A program made the translations under genes and the position numbers. This document shows positions 7,527-16,639 of a DNA stretch of 64,000 bases, piece after piece. Under the pieces are notes generated by a model. That model was given only the letters and a program-made list of their open reading frames with translations. It made no database searches and was not told the origin of the DNA. This DNA is from Pedobacter ghigonis (lineage in GTDB: Bacteria > Bacteroidota > Bacteroidia > Sphingobacteriales > Sphingobacteriaceae): NCBI RefSeq assembly GCF_903166585.1, contig NZ_CAESCM010000015.1, positions 100,333 through 164,332 on the forward strand, written 5' to 3'. Every line of letters begins with the position of its first letter. The stretch's first letter is position 1.

Positions 7527-9992
7527 ATGGATATTCAATTTGTAGGCGAAAACCTGCTGCCGGGTAAAATCGGACAGTTTTTTATTGTACTGGCTTTTAG
7601 TGCATCGTTATTATCAACAATCTCTTATTTTAATGCCAGTAAAGAGAAAAATTTAGAAGACAAATCGTGGCGCAATCTCGGAAGAATTGGATTCCTGGTT
7701 AACTGGGCCAGCATTATTGGCGTTGGGGCAGTACTGTTCTATTTAATTTTTGGCCATTATTTTGAATATTATTACGTTCAATCACACTCTTCAAAACAAC
7801 TTCCTGTTTATTACATCATCTCTGCTTTCTGGGAAGGACAGGAAGGTAGTTTCTGGCTTTGGGCATTCTGGCAGTCGTTTTTAGGCTCACTGTTAATCTG
7901 GAAAGCCAAAACCTGGGAGCGCCCTGTAATGACTACTGTTGCATTTTCGCAGGTATTTTTAACTTCGATGATGTTAGGGGTAGAGATTTTTGGCGAGCGC
8001 GTTGGTAGTTCTCCGTTTATTCTGTTAAGAGATGCGATGGATTTAAAAGCACAGGCTCCTGTGGTTTTTGCCAATCCGGAAAATTATAAAAACTACCTGA
8101 AATTCATTACCGATGGTAAAGGCTTAAATCCATTGTTGCAAAACTATTGGATGGTGATTCACCCGCCTACTTTGTTTTTAGGTTTCGCCAGTATGGTGGT
8201 TCCTTTTGCTTATGGAATTGCAGGCCTTTGGCAAAAAAGATATAAAGAGTGGATAAAACCAGCTATGCCGTGGACGCTTTTTGCTGTAATGGTTCTGGGA
8301 ACCGGTATTATTATGGGTTCTTTCTGGGCTTACGAAGCATTAAACTTCGGTGGTTTCTGGGCCTGGGATCCGGTAGAAAATGCATCATTAATTCCGTGGT
8401 TAACCTTAATCGGGGCAGTACACGTAATGATCGCCTATAAAAATACTGGTCATGCCTATTTTACAGCAATCGCCCTGGTATTTTTAAGCTTCCTTTTGGT
8501 GCTCTATGCATCGTTCTTAACCCGTAGTGGTATTCTGGGCGATACTTCGGTACACTCGTTTACCGATATGGGTATGTTTGGCCACCTGATTTTGTACAAT
8601 GTTGTATTTGCCATTTTGGCTATTACTTTAATTGTTTGGCGTTGGAAAGAGTTGCCTATTACAAGTAAAGATGAAGAAACCTATTCGCGCGAGTTCTGGA
8701 TGTTTATAGGTGCTTTAGTAGTAACAGTTGCCTGCATTCAGGTTATTTTCTCTACATCTGTTCCCGTATTTAACAAGGCATTCGGTACCAATTTTTCTCC
8801 TCCGATTGATGCCGTAAAATATTATAACCAGTGGCAGGCCCCTTTCGCGGTACTAATTACTTTAATATCGGGTTTTTCGCAATATCTAAAGTATAAGAGA
8901 ACAGATCCACGTAAATTCTATAGCAGTTTAGTATCTGCTGTTATTTTCTCGGCTGTTTTAACTGCTGGCTTGGTGTATGTTGCAGATGTTTACACCAATA
9001 CCATGTACATCTTAATCACTTTCAGTTGTTTGTTTGCAATACTTTCAAATGCAGCTGTTTTATATCAGGCATTTGGAGGGAAAGCAAAGTTAGCAGGTTC
9101 GGCAATTGCACACATTGGTTTTGCGCTCCTGGTTTTAGGAGCATTAATATCGGCAGCTACCAATAAACCGATTTCAATAAACGCCAATAAATTTATTCCT
9201 GTTAAAGATTTTGAGAAAACAGAGAAGCCAGGCGAAAACATCATGCTATACAAAAACGAGCCGAAGCAAATGGGCAAGTACACGGTAACTTATGTAAGCG
9301 ATACTACTCAGGCTCCGAATACCTTTTACACCTTAAACTTCAAGGTTATAGATAAAGACGGTAAGGTTAAAGAAGATTTTAATTTACGCCCGCACACTCA
9401 GGATAATGAGAAAATGGGTTTAATTGCTTCTCCGGATACCAAACATTACCTTACTTACGATGTGTACACGCACATTACCAGCGCGGCAGTTAAGCAATCA
9501 TCGCACGAGGACCATGAAGGACATTCGGACGATGAAAATTACAAAGCACCACGCATTGTTAAGGTTTCTGTAGGCGATACCATTCATACTTCGAGTGGTG
9601 TGGTTACTGTTAAAGATTTAAACAGAAAGCCTATCGCCAAAGATTTAGCATTGGCGCAGGGCGATTACGCTGTAGGTTTACCATTAGAAATTAACGCCGC
9701 AGGTAAGATTTATAACACCGAACCAATTTTCTTAATCAAAGGCAACAACACTTTCGATTTCGCACGTAAAGTAGATGAGCTGGATCTGAAATTCCGTTTC
9801 TCGAGAGTTTTACCAGATGAGAAGAAAGTAGAATTGCAGATTTTCGAAAAGCCACAACAGGCTAAAGACTGGGTAGTTTTCAAAGCAATCGAATTTCCTT
9901 TCATCAATTTATATTGGGCAGGTACGATTGTAATGGTGGTTGGTTTCTTACTGTCTATTTTTAGAAGAAGAAAAGAAGCCCGCATCGGATAA
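7527..9992 (+). CDS. ccmF: CcmF-type cytochrome c haem lyase subunit
   Basis: An 821-residue polytopic membrane protein with about 15 hydrophobic helices. The haem-handling WWD motif is seen as GGFWAWDPVENASLIPWL in the first third, with flanking conserved histidines (VIHPPTLFLGF, DTSVHSFTDMG). A soluble periplasmic domain (about residues 555-790, with a His/Asp-rich stretch EDHEGHSDDE) precedes a last helix. It attaches haem to apocytochromes in the periplasm, receiving haem from CcmE encoded immediately upstream. The next gene begins 4 bp after its stop, so the unit continues. Confidence 0.93.
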   Translation: MDIQFVGENLLPGKIGQFFIVLAFSASLLSTISYFNASKEKNLEDKSWRNLGRIGFLVNWASIIGVGAVLFYLIFGHYFEYYYVQSHSSKQLPVYYIISAFWEGQEGSFWLWAFWQSFLGSLLIWKAKTWERPVMTTVAFSQVFLTSMMLGVEIFGERVGSSPFILLRDAMDLKAQAPVVFANPENYKNYLKFITDGKGLNPLLQNYWMVIHPPTLFLGFASMVVPFAYGIAGLWQKRYKEWIKPAMPWTLFAVMVLGTGIIMGSFWAYEALNFGGFWAWDPVENASLIPWLTLIGAVHVMIAYKNTGHAYFTAIALVFLSFLLVLYASFLTRSGILGDTSVHSFTDMGMFGHLILYNVVFAILAITLIVWRWKELPITSKDEETYSREFWMFIGALVVTVACIQVIFSTSVPVFNKAFGTNFSPPIDAVKYYNQWQAPFAVLITLISGFSQYLKYKRTDPRKFYSSLVSAVIFSAVLTAGLVYVADVYTNTMYILITFSCLFAILSNAAVLYQAFGGKAKLAGSAIAHIGFALLVLGALISAATNKPISINANKFIPVKDFEKTEKPGENIMLYKNEPKQMGKYTVTYVSDTTQAPNTFYTLNFKVIDKDGKVKEDFNLRPHTQDNEKMGLIASPDTKHYLTYDVYTHITSAAVKQSSHEDHEGHSDDENYKAPRIVKVSVGDTIHTSSGVVTVKDLNRKPIAKDLALAQGDYAVGLPLEINAAGKIYNTEPIFLIKGNNTFDFARKVDELDLKFRFSRVLPDEKKVELQIFEKPQQAKDWVVFKAIEFPFINLYWAGTIVMVVGFLLSIFRRRKEARIG

Positions 9993-9996
9993 GCAC

Positions 9997-10761
9997 ATGA
10001 AAATCGTTTTATTAGGTTCGGGTAATGTTGCTACACATTTAGCAAAAGCTTTAAAAGCCAAAGGCGAAGATGTGGTGCAGGTGTACAGCCCAAACCTGGT
10101 TAATGCAAAATTGTTAGCTGATAGCATAACCGCTGAGGCGATAAATGATTTAAATGCGGTTAAAACTGATGCCGATTTGTATATCATTTCGGTTAAAGAC
10201 GATGCCATTGAAAGCATTGCTGCCGGGTTAAAGGCGGTAAGCGGTTTGGTGGTGCATACCTCGGGTACAACCGATATAAAAGTGTTATCGAACCAGGTAA
10301 AACATGCAGGCGTTTTTTATCCATTGCAAACTTTTTCTAAAACGAAGGAGGTATCTTTCGATCGAATTCCGCTTTGCATTGAAGCAACAGATGCTGCCCA
10401 ACTGGATATTTTACACAAACTGGCATCCAAACTGAGCCAATTGGTTTACGAACTGGGTGGCGATAAAAGAAAAGTTTTACACCTGGCTGCCGTTTTTGCC
10501 TGTAATTTCCCCAACCATTTATATGCATTAGCCAACCGGGTATTGCAGCAAAATGATCTGGATTTTGAAATCATCAGGCCATTAATAGCCGAAACAGCTG
10601 ATAAGGTAATGACTAACCTGCCCGAAAATGTGCAGACCGGGCCGGCGGTTAGGGCCGACGAAACCACTATAAATAAGCACCTAAGCATGTTAAACGACAT
10701 GCCCGGGTTGCAGGAAATTTATCAAACATTAAGCAATAGCATAAAATTAATGCCGAAATAG
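9997..10761 (+). CDS. Rossmann-fold DUF2520 protein
   Basis: A 254-residue protein opening with MKIVLLGSGNVATHLAKAL, a dinucleotide-binding GxGNxA motif like that of F420/NADP oxidoreductases, followed by a helical C-terminal half of DUF2520 type (LHLAAVFACNFPNHLYALA). It probably binds NAD(P); the substrate is unknown. The frame opens earlier at 9940 inside ccmF, but the ATG at 9997 starts the Rossmann strand directly, so I use that. Confidence 0.85.
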   Translation: MKIVLLGSGNVATHLAKALKAKGEDVVQVYSPNLVNAKLLADSITAEAINDLNAVKTDADLYIISVKDDAIESIAAGLKAVSGLVVHTSGTTDIKVLSNQVKHAGVFYPLQTFSKTKEVSFDRIPLCIEATDAAQLDILHKLASKLSQLVYELGGDKRKVLHLAAVFACNFPNHLYALANRVLQQNDLDFEIIRPLIAETADKVMTNLPENVQTGPAVRADETTINKHLSMLNDMPGLQEIYQTLSNSIKLMPK

Positions 10762-10783
10762 CATTTTTACGGCTTTTGCTTAT

Positions 10784-10791
10784 TACTTTTG
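10784..10791 (+). promoter_or_regulatory. Candidate -7 element for ferredoxin gene
   Basis: TACTTTTG fits TAnnTTTG and lies 10 bp before the ferredoxin ATG. No convincing -33 element is present, so it is tentative. Confidence 0.35.
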
Positions 10792-10801
10792 CAAAATAAT
10801 T

Positions 10802-11134
10802 ATGAGCATTTTTAAACTAAAAATAAATTTTGAAGAAGCAGATCACGAACCTGTAGAATTACCTATTGCTGCTGGTGAATCTGTTTTAGATGTTTGTCTG
10901 GATAACGGAATTGAATTACAACACAATTGTGGTGGTGTTTGCGGTTGCAGTACCTGCCATGTGTATGTAACCAAGGGTATGGATAATATCGAAGAGATTT
11001 CTGATAAAGAAGAAGATTTTATCGATAGGGCAGTACGTCCTAAAATTACTTCCCGTTTAGGCTGCCAGTGTATAGTAATTGATGGAGACATCGAAGTTAC
11101 AATTCCGGATCAGTCTGGCTTCATGGGGCACTAA
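10802..11134 (+). CDS. fdx: 2Fe-2S ferredoxin (adrenodoxin/Isc type)
   Basis: A 110-residue ferredoxin with the adrenodoxin-type cluster ligands: a Cys in HNCGGVCGCSTCHV and a late Cys in SRLGCQC. It transfers electrons, probably for iron-sulphur cluster assembly, since the next gene 84 bp downstream is iscX and hscB is also in the window. Extra cysteines (GGVCGC, GCQC) accompany the four expected ligands. The length is normal for the family. Confidence 0.9.
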   Translation: MSIFKLKINFEEADHEPVELPIAAGESVLDVCLDNGIELQHNCGGVCGCSTCHVYVTKGMDNIEEISDKEEDFIDRAVRPKITSRLGCQCIVIDGDIEVTIPDQSGFMGH

Positions 11135-11218
11135 TTTAGTCCTAATTCGAAAGTCTTTAGGCTGAAGTCTGGAACTTTCGAACATTAAACATTTCAACTT
11201 TACAACAAGAAACAAAAC

Positions 11219-11461
11219 ATGAACAACGATAAATTTGCCTTACCTTTTTACTGGAACGATTACGAGGATATTGCAATGTCCTTATATGAGAAATTTGGTG
11301 ATGATTTTTCAGAAACCAAAATTTACCGCATCCGCTTTACCGAATTGATCGACTGGGTTTTAGAATTACCAAATTTTAAAGGAACACGCGAAGAAAGCAG
11401 CGAAGGTCATTTAGAGCAAATCCAATCGGCCTGGGTGTACGAGTGGAGAGATAATCAGTAA
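11219..11461 (+). CDS. iscX: IscX-like Fe-S assembly protein
   Basis: An 80-residue acidic protein with FYWNDYEDIAMSLYEKFGDD, RFTELIDWVLELPNF and an ending AWVYEWRDNQ. This is the layout of IscX/YfhJ, a small adaptor that binds the cysteine desulphurase IscS and modulates Fe-S assembly. The pairing with a 2Fe-2S ferredoxin upstream supports the call. It is slightly longer than the ~66-residue E. coli protein owing to an N-terminal extension. Confidence 0.85.
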   Translation: MNNDKFALPFYWNDYEDIAMSLYEKFGDDFSETKIYRIRFTELIDWVLELPNFKGTREESSEGHLEQIQSAWVYEWRDNQ

Positions 11462-11530
11462 TTAGCTATGAGTTCGGAGCCTTCAGTCTTGAGGCGGCTC
11501 CAACGCTCAAATCCATACTCCCAACAAAAC

Positions 11531-12058
11531 ATGTTTCTTCAGAAGCTAAAAGAGATTACCACTTTCATTTTTGATGTTGATGGTGTATTAACAGATGGAT
11601 CTGTTCAGGTTACTGATAACGGTCAATCGTTGCGCACCTTTAACATTAAGGATGGTTATGCCATGCAATTGGCTGTTAAACGTGGTTACAACATCTGCAT
11701 CATTTCGGGTGGAGATGGGATTGCCATGGGCAAGCGCTTTTTTAACCTGGGGGTAACCGATGTTTTTTTGGGAACTGGCGATAAGGTAGCCGTTTTTAAC
11801 CAATACTTAGCCAATAAAAATATTACTGCCGGAGAAGTGCTTTACATGGGCGACGATATTCCGGATTTAAAAGTAATGAAGCTGGTTGGGCTCCCAACCT
11901 GTCCGGCTGATGCCGTTGAAGAAATTAAAGCCATTTCTACCTTTATTTCGCCTTATAATGGTGGTAAAACCGCAGTACGCGATATTATCGAAAAGGTAAT
12001 GAAAGTACAAGGCAAGTGGCACGATGAAAACCCTAATGCTGCCGATTCGGGGGTATAG
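11531..12058 (+). CDS. kdsC: KdsC-type 3-deoxy-D-manno-octulosonate 8-phosphate phosphatase
   Basis: A 175-residue HAD phosphatase without a cap domain. Motif I is FDVDGVLTDG with the nucleophile and acid aspartates, motif II is IISGG, and motif IV is MGDDIPDLKVM. It hydrolyses KDO-8-phosphate to KDO for lipopolysaccharide core synthesis. The frame opens at 11468, but the first 21 codons are low-complexity, repeat-like DNA, so the ATG at 11531 is chosen. Confidence 0.87.
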   Translation: MFLQKLKEITTFIFDVDGVLTDGSVQVTDNGQSLRTFNIKDGYAMQLAVKRGYNICIISGGDGIAMGKRFFNLGVTDVFLGTGDKVAVFNQYLANKNITAGEVLYMGDDIPDLKVMKLVGLPTCPADAVEEIKAISTFISPYNGGKTAVRDIIEKVMKVQGKWHDENPNAADSGV

Positions 12059-12149
12059 GTTTATTAGTTCATTAGTTCATTATTTGGTTAAGCGGTTAAC
12101 TGTTTAAATTGGTTAACTGTCTCCCAACTCCGAACACCCAACTCCAAAC

Positions 12150-12641
12150 TTGTTCAATCGTCATTGCGAAGCAGGGCCGGAGCTAGCTGAAGCAATCTAT
12201 TTAAAGGTCAACTTACTCCCAACTCGAAACTTGTTCATCGTAACTGTAAACTGCCAATTGCAAACTGTATCGTCGGTTAACTGTCTCCCAACTCCGAACA
12301 CCCAACTCCAAACTTGTTCAATCGTCATTGCGAAGCGGGGCCAGTGCGAGCTGAAGCAATCTATTTAAAGGTCAACTTACTACCAACTCTAAACTTGTTC
12401 ATCGTAACTGTAAACTGCCAATTGCAAACTGTATCGTCGGTTTACTGCCTCCAAACTCCAAACGCCCAACTCCAAACTTGTTCAATCGTCATTGTGAAGC
12501 AAGGCCGGAGCGAGCTGAAGCAATCTATTTAAAGGTCAACTTACTCCCAACTCTAAACTTGTTCATCTTAACTGTAAACTGCCAATTGCAAACTGTATCG
12601 TCGGTTAACTGTCTCCCAACTCCGAACACCCAACTCCAAAC
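12150..12641. repeat. Three tandem 164-bp repeats
   Basis: Units start at 12150, 12314 and 12478, each exactly 164 bp and nearly identical. A partial unit end precedes the first (about 12110-12149) and the first 11 bp recur at 12642. Every unit contains the left half of the family A element (CGTCATTGCGAAGC then GAAGCAATCT) and word-like low-complexity DNA such as CCCAACTCC and GGTTAACTGT. Confidence 0.95.
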
Positions 12642-12696
12642 TTGTTCAATCGTTCATTAGTAAGACGCTTCTTATTAGGTCGCCATTATCCCAAAT

Positions 12697-12848
12697 CGTC
12701 ATTTCGAGCGTAGCCGAGAAATCTGTTTGAATAATCAAGCCATCTAGCATTTTTAACAAAAGTAAGAGAGCTGAGAACGGGGTAGAGCTCAGTGTGCTAA
12801 ATCTGCTAAGAGATCTCTCCATTTCGCTGCGCTCCAGTCGAGATGACG
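12697..12848. repeat. Family B palindromic element, long variant
   Basis: Begins CGTCATTTCGAGCG and ends AGTCGAGATGACG, with inner GAGAAATCT and AGATCTCTCC. An extra ~80 bp lies in the centre compared with the copy at 58537-58605. Confidence 0.75.
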
Positions 12849-13000
12849 TATTTCTATTATACTCATAACAATAGCTGATTCTAAACTGCAATAGGAGATC
12901 TAGTTCTATTGCAACATCACCTGCAACATCAATCAGTATTGACCTTACCATTATAATTCTCATTCTTCAAAATTTGCATTCTACTTGATTATATGCGAAA

Positions 13001-13048
13001 TTTACATTGATAAATTAATCAATCGATTGATTAATTTATCAATGTAAA
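13001..13048. repeat. 48-bp perfect palindrome upstream of UspA gene
   Basis: The 24 bases 13001-13024 (TTTACATTGATAAATTAATC then AATC) are followed with no spacer by their exact reverse complement (13025-13048). It ends 19 bp before the ATG at 13068, so it covers the expected promoter or leader. It could be an extended operator or a cruciform. Confidence 0.9.
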
Positions 13049-13067
13049 AAACATTAACTTTAATCAT

Positions 13068-13898
13068 ATGAGCACATACCTCGTACCTGTCGATTTTTCC
13101 AAAACAGCAGATCACGCTGCTAAATATGCGGCCAGGCTAAGCTTCGCCATGACCAATGCTAAAATAATTTTGCTCAACGCCTATTACGTTTCAGAATGTG
13201 AAAGCATTCTGCCTACACCTGATATGCTGATCACCACCGACGATCGCATTGCAGACGAAATTTCTGACAGGCTGGCTGCTTTAGAAAAACTTAAGGCCAA
13301 ACTACTCGAAATCAATCCTCAGGTAGAAGTAGAAGTTTATTTAACCCGCGATACCATTTTAAGATCAGTAATTGATCGGGTAAACCGCGAAGAAATAGAA
13401 CTGATTATTATTGGTAGCAACGGTAAAAAAGCCAAAGATGAAAGCGATATCGGCTCTAATGCCATTAAAATTTCCAAATCGAGTCCGGTGCCGGTGCTGG
13501 TTGTGCCCCCTAAAGCTGATTATCAATCCATCAGGAAAGCAGTTTTAGCCTGCGATTTTAAAAAGGTTAAAGAAGTTATCCCAATGCGTGCCCTTAAAAA
13601 TATCCTGAGCAAACATGCACTCGAACTTTTGGTACTCAATATCAATTCAGGGCATCATATCGATCGGGAGGAGGAACATTTTCTGCATGATATGTTAAGC
13701 GATTTTTCGCCGGCTTACCATTATTCAGATCATCCTGATACCATTAAAGGAATAGTGAAATTTGCCAAAAACGAAGCAGCACAACTCATTATCGCATTGC
13801 CTAAGAAGTATAGTTTTTTCGAGAGTTTGCTGCATGAAAGCGTTTCGCAGAAGCTAACCATCAAATCGCATGTACCGGTATTGCTGCTTAAGGATTAA
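13068..13898 (+). CDS. Tandem-domain universal stress protein (UspA family)
   Basis: A 276-residue protein of two Usp domains. The first starts YLVPVDFSKTADHAAKYAARL and ends with the nucleotide-site pattern IIGSNGKKAKDESDIGSNAIKISKSSPVPVLVVP. The second (about residues 152-276) is more degenerate and ends SHVPVLLLKD. Such proteins act in the cytosol in stress and energy-limitation responses. It is monocistronic, behind a 48-bp perfect palindrome that probably matters for its control. Confidence 0.88.
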   Translation: MSTYLVPVDFSKTADHAAKYAARLSFAMTNAKIILLNAYYVSECESILPTPDMLITTDDRIADEISDRLAALEKLKAKLLEINPQVEVEVYLTRDTILRSVIDRVNREEIELIIIGSNGKKAKDESDIGSNAIKISKSSPVPVLVVPPKADYQSIRKAVLACDFKKVKEVIPMRALKNILSKHALELLVLNINSGHHIDREEEHFLHDMLSDFSPAYHYSDHPDTIKGIVKFAKNEAAQLIIALPKKYSFFESLLHESVSQKLTIKSHVPVLLLKD

Positions 13899-13998
13899 AA
13901 GTAATAACGTGCAACAGCTAAGTTACATTTCGCCATTAAACTATTAATTTTTTTTAGACTCCAACCAGTCAATTTTCAACCAAAAAACAACAAAAAAC

Positions 13999-14385
13999 AT
14001 GAAAAAATTATTAATGATCTGCGGATTGATGCTAGGTATAGCTGGTTTCGCTAATGCACAACAAGGTGGTGGACAAGGTAGAATGATGATGAAACCTGAA
14101 GAACGCGTAAAACAATTAGACGAAAAATTAAAACTTTCTGACGATCAAAAAACAAAGCTTACAACTGTTTTTACCGAACAGGCAGAAGCGATGAAAAAAT
14201 TTCGCGAAGAAATGCAAGGTGGCGATAGAGATGCAATGAGAGAGAAAATGCAAAAAATGCGTGCAGAGAACGATGCAAAAGTTACTGCAGTATTAACCGA
14301 CGATCAGAAAAAAACTTACGAAGCCTGGCAGAAAGAGCAACGTGCCGAAATGGAAAAACGCAGACAAGGTGGCGGAAATAATTAA
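13999..14385 (+). CDS. Secreted Spy/CpxP-like or DUF4890-like small protein
   Basis: A 128-residue protein with a signal peptide ending GFANAQ, then a Gly/Gln linker and a mostly helical, highly charged body rich in K, E, M and Q. Two LTxxQ-like pieces (LSDDQKTKL and LTDDQKKTY) are typical of the periplasmic Spy/CpxP fold and of the DUF4890 family in Bacteroidota. The likely role is periplasmic chaperoning or metal/stress response, but that is family inference. A strong terminator follows. Confidence 0.75.
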   Translation: MKKLLMICGLMLGIAGFANAQQGGGQGRMMMKPEERVKQLDEKLKLSDDQKTKLTTVFTEQAEAMKKFREEMQGGDRDAMREKMQKMRAENDAKVTAVLTDDQKKTYEAWQKEQRAEMEKRRQGGGNN

Positions 14386-14401
14386 TCTTTGAAAAATATC
14401 A

Positions 14402-14438
14402 AATAAGAAAAGCGGCTTTAGGTCGCTTTTCTTATTTT
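14402..14438. terminator. Bidirectional intrinsic terminator
   Basis: A 13-bp perfect stem AATAAGAAAAGCG / CGCTTTTCTTATT (14402-14414, 14424-14436) closes a 9-nt loop and ends in T-rich sequence, 17 bp after the preceding stop. Confidence 0.85.
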
Positions 14439-14454
14439 AGCGGAAAATTAAGAT

Positions 14455-15021
14455 ATGCCTGTTCAATTTCCACCGATTATTTTAGCCTCTAAATCGCCGC
14501 GCAGGCAAGAACTTCTAAGCCTGATGGGGCTCGATTTTAAGGTTGAACTGAAAGATGTGGATGAAAGCTATCCTGAAGGCCTTAGCCCTGCTGAAATTGC
14601 CGTTTACATAGCCGAACAAAAAGCCAAAGCCTTTACTGCTGATGATGCCATCGTAATTACTGCTGATACCATTGTGGCCTTAAACGGCGAAATTTTGGGT
14701 AAGCCTGCAGATCGGGCACATGCACAAGAGATGCTCAAAAAATTATCGGGCAGCAAACACGAGGTTTTTACGGGTGTAACGTTGGTTAAGGGCGACAGGA
14801 TGTATTCTTTTTATGATCAAACTGCAGTTACCTGTAAAGCCGTTACAGCTGCTGAAATAGATTTCTACATCGATAATTATAAGCCCTTTGATAAGGCCGG
14901 AAGTTATGGCGTGCAGGATTGGTGGGGAATTGTAGTGGTTGAACGCATTGAAGGCTCTTATACCAATGTAATGGGGTTACCAACCGAAAGGCTATACAAC
15001 GAATTGCTGAAATTTGTTTAA
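14455..15021 (+). CDS. maf: Maf-family nucleoside triphosphate pyrophosphatase
   Basis: A 188-residue protein with the Maf signature ILASKSPRRQELL near the N-terminus, the acidic DVDESYPEG, ITADTIVALNGEILGKP in the middle, and GSYGVQDWWG. These enzymes hydrolyse non-canonical or pyrimidine NTPs to NMPs in the cytosol. The DESYP variant suggests the YhdE (dTTP/UTP) subgroup. Length is normal. Confidence 0.92.
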   Translation: MPVQFPPIILASKSPRRQELLSLMGLDFKVELKDVDESYPEGLSPAEIAVYIAEQKAKAFTADDAIVITADTIVALNGEILGKPADRAHAQEMLKKLSGSKHEVFTGVTLVKGDRMYSFYDQTAVTCKAVTAAEIDFYIDNYKPFDKAGSYGVQDWWGIVVVERIEGSYTNVMGLPTERLYNELLKFV

Positions 15022-15115
15022 CAGCTAAATATGCTAAATATTTGCCATATTGATTATGGAAAATATTTAAAAAGCTCATCATCTGTTTCAAATGCTAATC
15101 TAAATTATAGCCATT

Positions 15116-16585
15116 ATGAAACAGATCCTGATTTTGCTGATTTCTATTTATTCATTTAACTGCTCAGCACAAACCGAATTCCAAAACACCGATAATACCC
15201 TTATTTATCCTGACAGTACGGTTAAAAAGTTGAAATTCATTGTCGACTCATTGAATTTGAAGTTCAAAGTCTGCGATCTTAACCGAACATTCCACGCAAA
15301 ACCGCAAACCAGAGCTAACTACATATCGTTTTCGGGAAAAAATATAATTGAAGCAAAAAAAGATCTTGAAGCTAATATTTCGTGGGATAGCTTTTTAAAA
15401 AAGTACCCTAATGTAAAAGCTGAAAACGAATTGCTGATAATTAAATTCAGTTATAAAAACTATCAGCAAAAACCGGTTATAGAATTTAGCAGCATGGAGC
15501 TGAATGGTAAATTTCAGCATAGTCTTGTTTTTGAACAGCATCTGGATCGCTATGCGGTTATTCCGAAAAATTCGTGGATTATGCTTTACGAGCCTGCCAC
15601 CAGGTATTCAACCGAATCGTTAAGTGCATTTTAAATTACTGAAGATTTTAAACAAAATCCGCTTCCGGCGCATTACGCTAAAATGTTTCAGTATTCGGAT
15701 TGTTTAATTGATACCTCTACTCAAATCTTCGCTAAAAAGGCAATAAGAAGTGGCGTATACTACAATGCAAAACAAACTAAGATAGGGGAGTTTGAAACCT
15801 ATATTTTTGGAAAAACACAGAGGCCTGTTTATGCGAGTGAAGATAAAAACTATAATAAAAAGATAGAATTATGGTATTCGAACAAGGCCTCCAAAATTGA
15901 CAGCTTAAGGAAACAGGATGGCCGTTTTACTGAGCTGTTTAATGCAGCACTTGCTGAGGCGATAGAAAAAGGTGGTGGTAATGATGATTTTGAAGAAATG
16001 GTGGCCTTATATCACAATAAAGAAATGGCCCTTCAATTAAAAAGAAACAGGATTGTTGTTGGCACGTGAAGTATGGATGATAGTCCGAGGCGACATGCCA
16101 TGAATATTGCCAAACTCTCGGCAGAGACAGCCAAATGGGAGATATTTCTCCGGGCTCATCTTGATATTATGAACGATCGGTTTGATAGAATGAGTGATGG
16201 AAGTTATGCCCAGGCCGGACGAAAAACATATATCCGCGAGCTGGAAGTTTTAGATATTAATGTACTCGATTTATTGCTCGGAATTAGTTTGCGCGTTGAA
16301 GACGCAAGCAATAACCACTATTATGGCAGCATTAGCAGATTGGGTAGGGCATTGTCAGAAACAAAAGATAGGACCATTATTGAAGACAAAATGTTAAGCA
16401 CTATTGCCGACAGTAACCTTGACGACTACAACAGGATGCTGATTTATTACCTGTATCTTAATTATAATGGAAATTTAAGCGATAAAACGCTACAGAAAGC
16501 CAATTCGAAAAAGCTGGATTTAGCTGTTAAAACTTTGCCAAACTATTTAGCAAGTAAGTTAGGTGCCAATGAAAAAGGTAAATAA
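15116..16585 (+). pseudogene. Uncharacterised secreted-protein gene with two in-frame stops
   Basis: One continuous reading frame of 490 codons is broken by TAA at 15632-15634 and TGA at 16067-16069. The three open pieces (15116-15634, 15683-16069, 16073-16585) share the same frame, and the sequence stays protein-like right through both stops (SLSAF, stop, ITEDFKQN; IVVGT, stop, SMDDSPRRHA). The N-terminus has a signal peptide ending FNCSAQ. No known domain is recognised; the C-terminal third is helical. No frameshift is needed to join the parts, so base substitutions explain the damage. It may be decaying, or the assembly may carry errors. Confidence 0.75.
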
Positions 16586-16639
16586 TTTTTTTGTTATGGA
16601 ATTTTTTAAGGATTGTCATCATACCTGAAACCAACACCA

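Larger units (their letters stand above)
12059..13067. other. Repeat-rich non-coding kilobase
   Basis: A 1-kb stretch without a real gene. It holds the 164-bp tandem repeats (12150-12641 with a partial copy before it), a family B palindromic element (12697-12848) and the 48-bp perfect palindrome upstream of the UspA gene (13001-13048). Small open frames here only read the repeats. Confidence 0.8.

Noticed and set aside
12150..12641. Possible CRISPR array
   Set aside because: The units are 164 bp, contiguous and fully repeated with no unique spacers, and no cas gene is near.
12150..12660. Three similar 60-72-codon plus-strand frames
   Set aside because: They are the same tandem repeat read three times, starting from TTG; the repeat is non-coding.
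12646..12963. A 105-codon minus-strand frame
   Set aside because: It reads across a family B palindromic element and the adjacent AT-rich DNA; no domain, poor start, low-complexity Leu/Ser composition.
13001..13048. Classical FNR/CRP site
   Set aside because: The TTGAT and ATCAA words are 6 bp apart instead of 4, so the palindrome does not fit the standard site.
16067..16069. TGA as selenocysteine codon
   Set aside because: The same frame has a TAA as well, no selenocysteine hairpin is apparent downstream, and no selenoprotein family matches.
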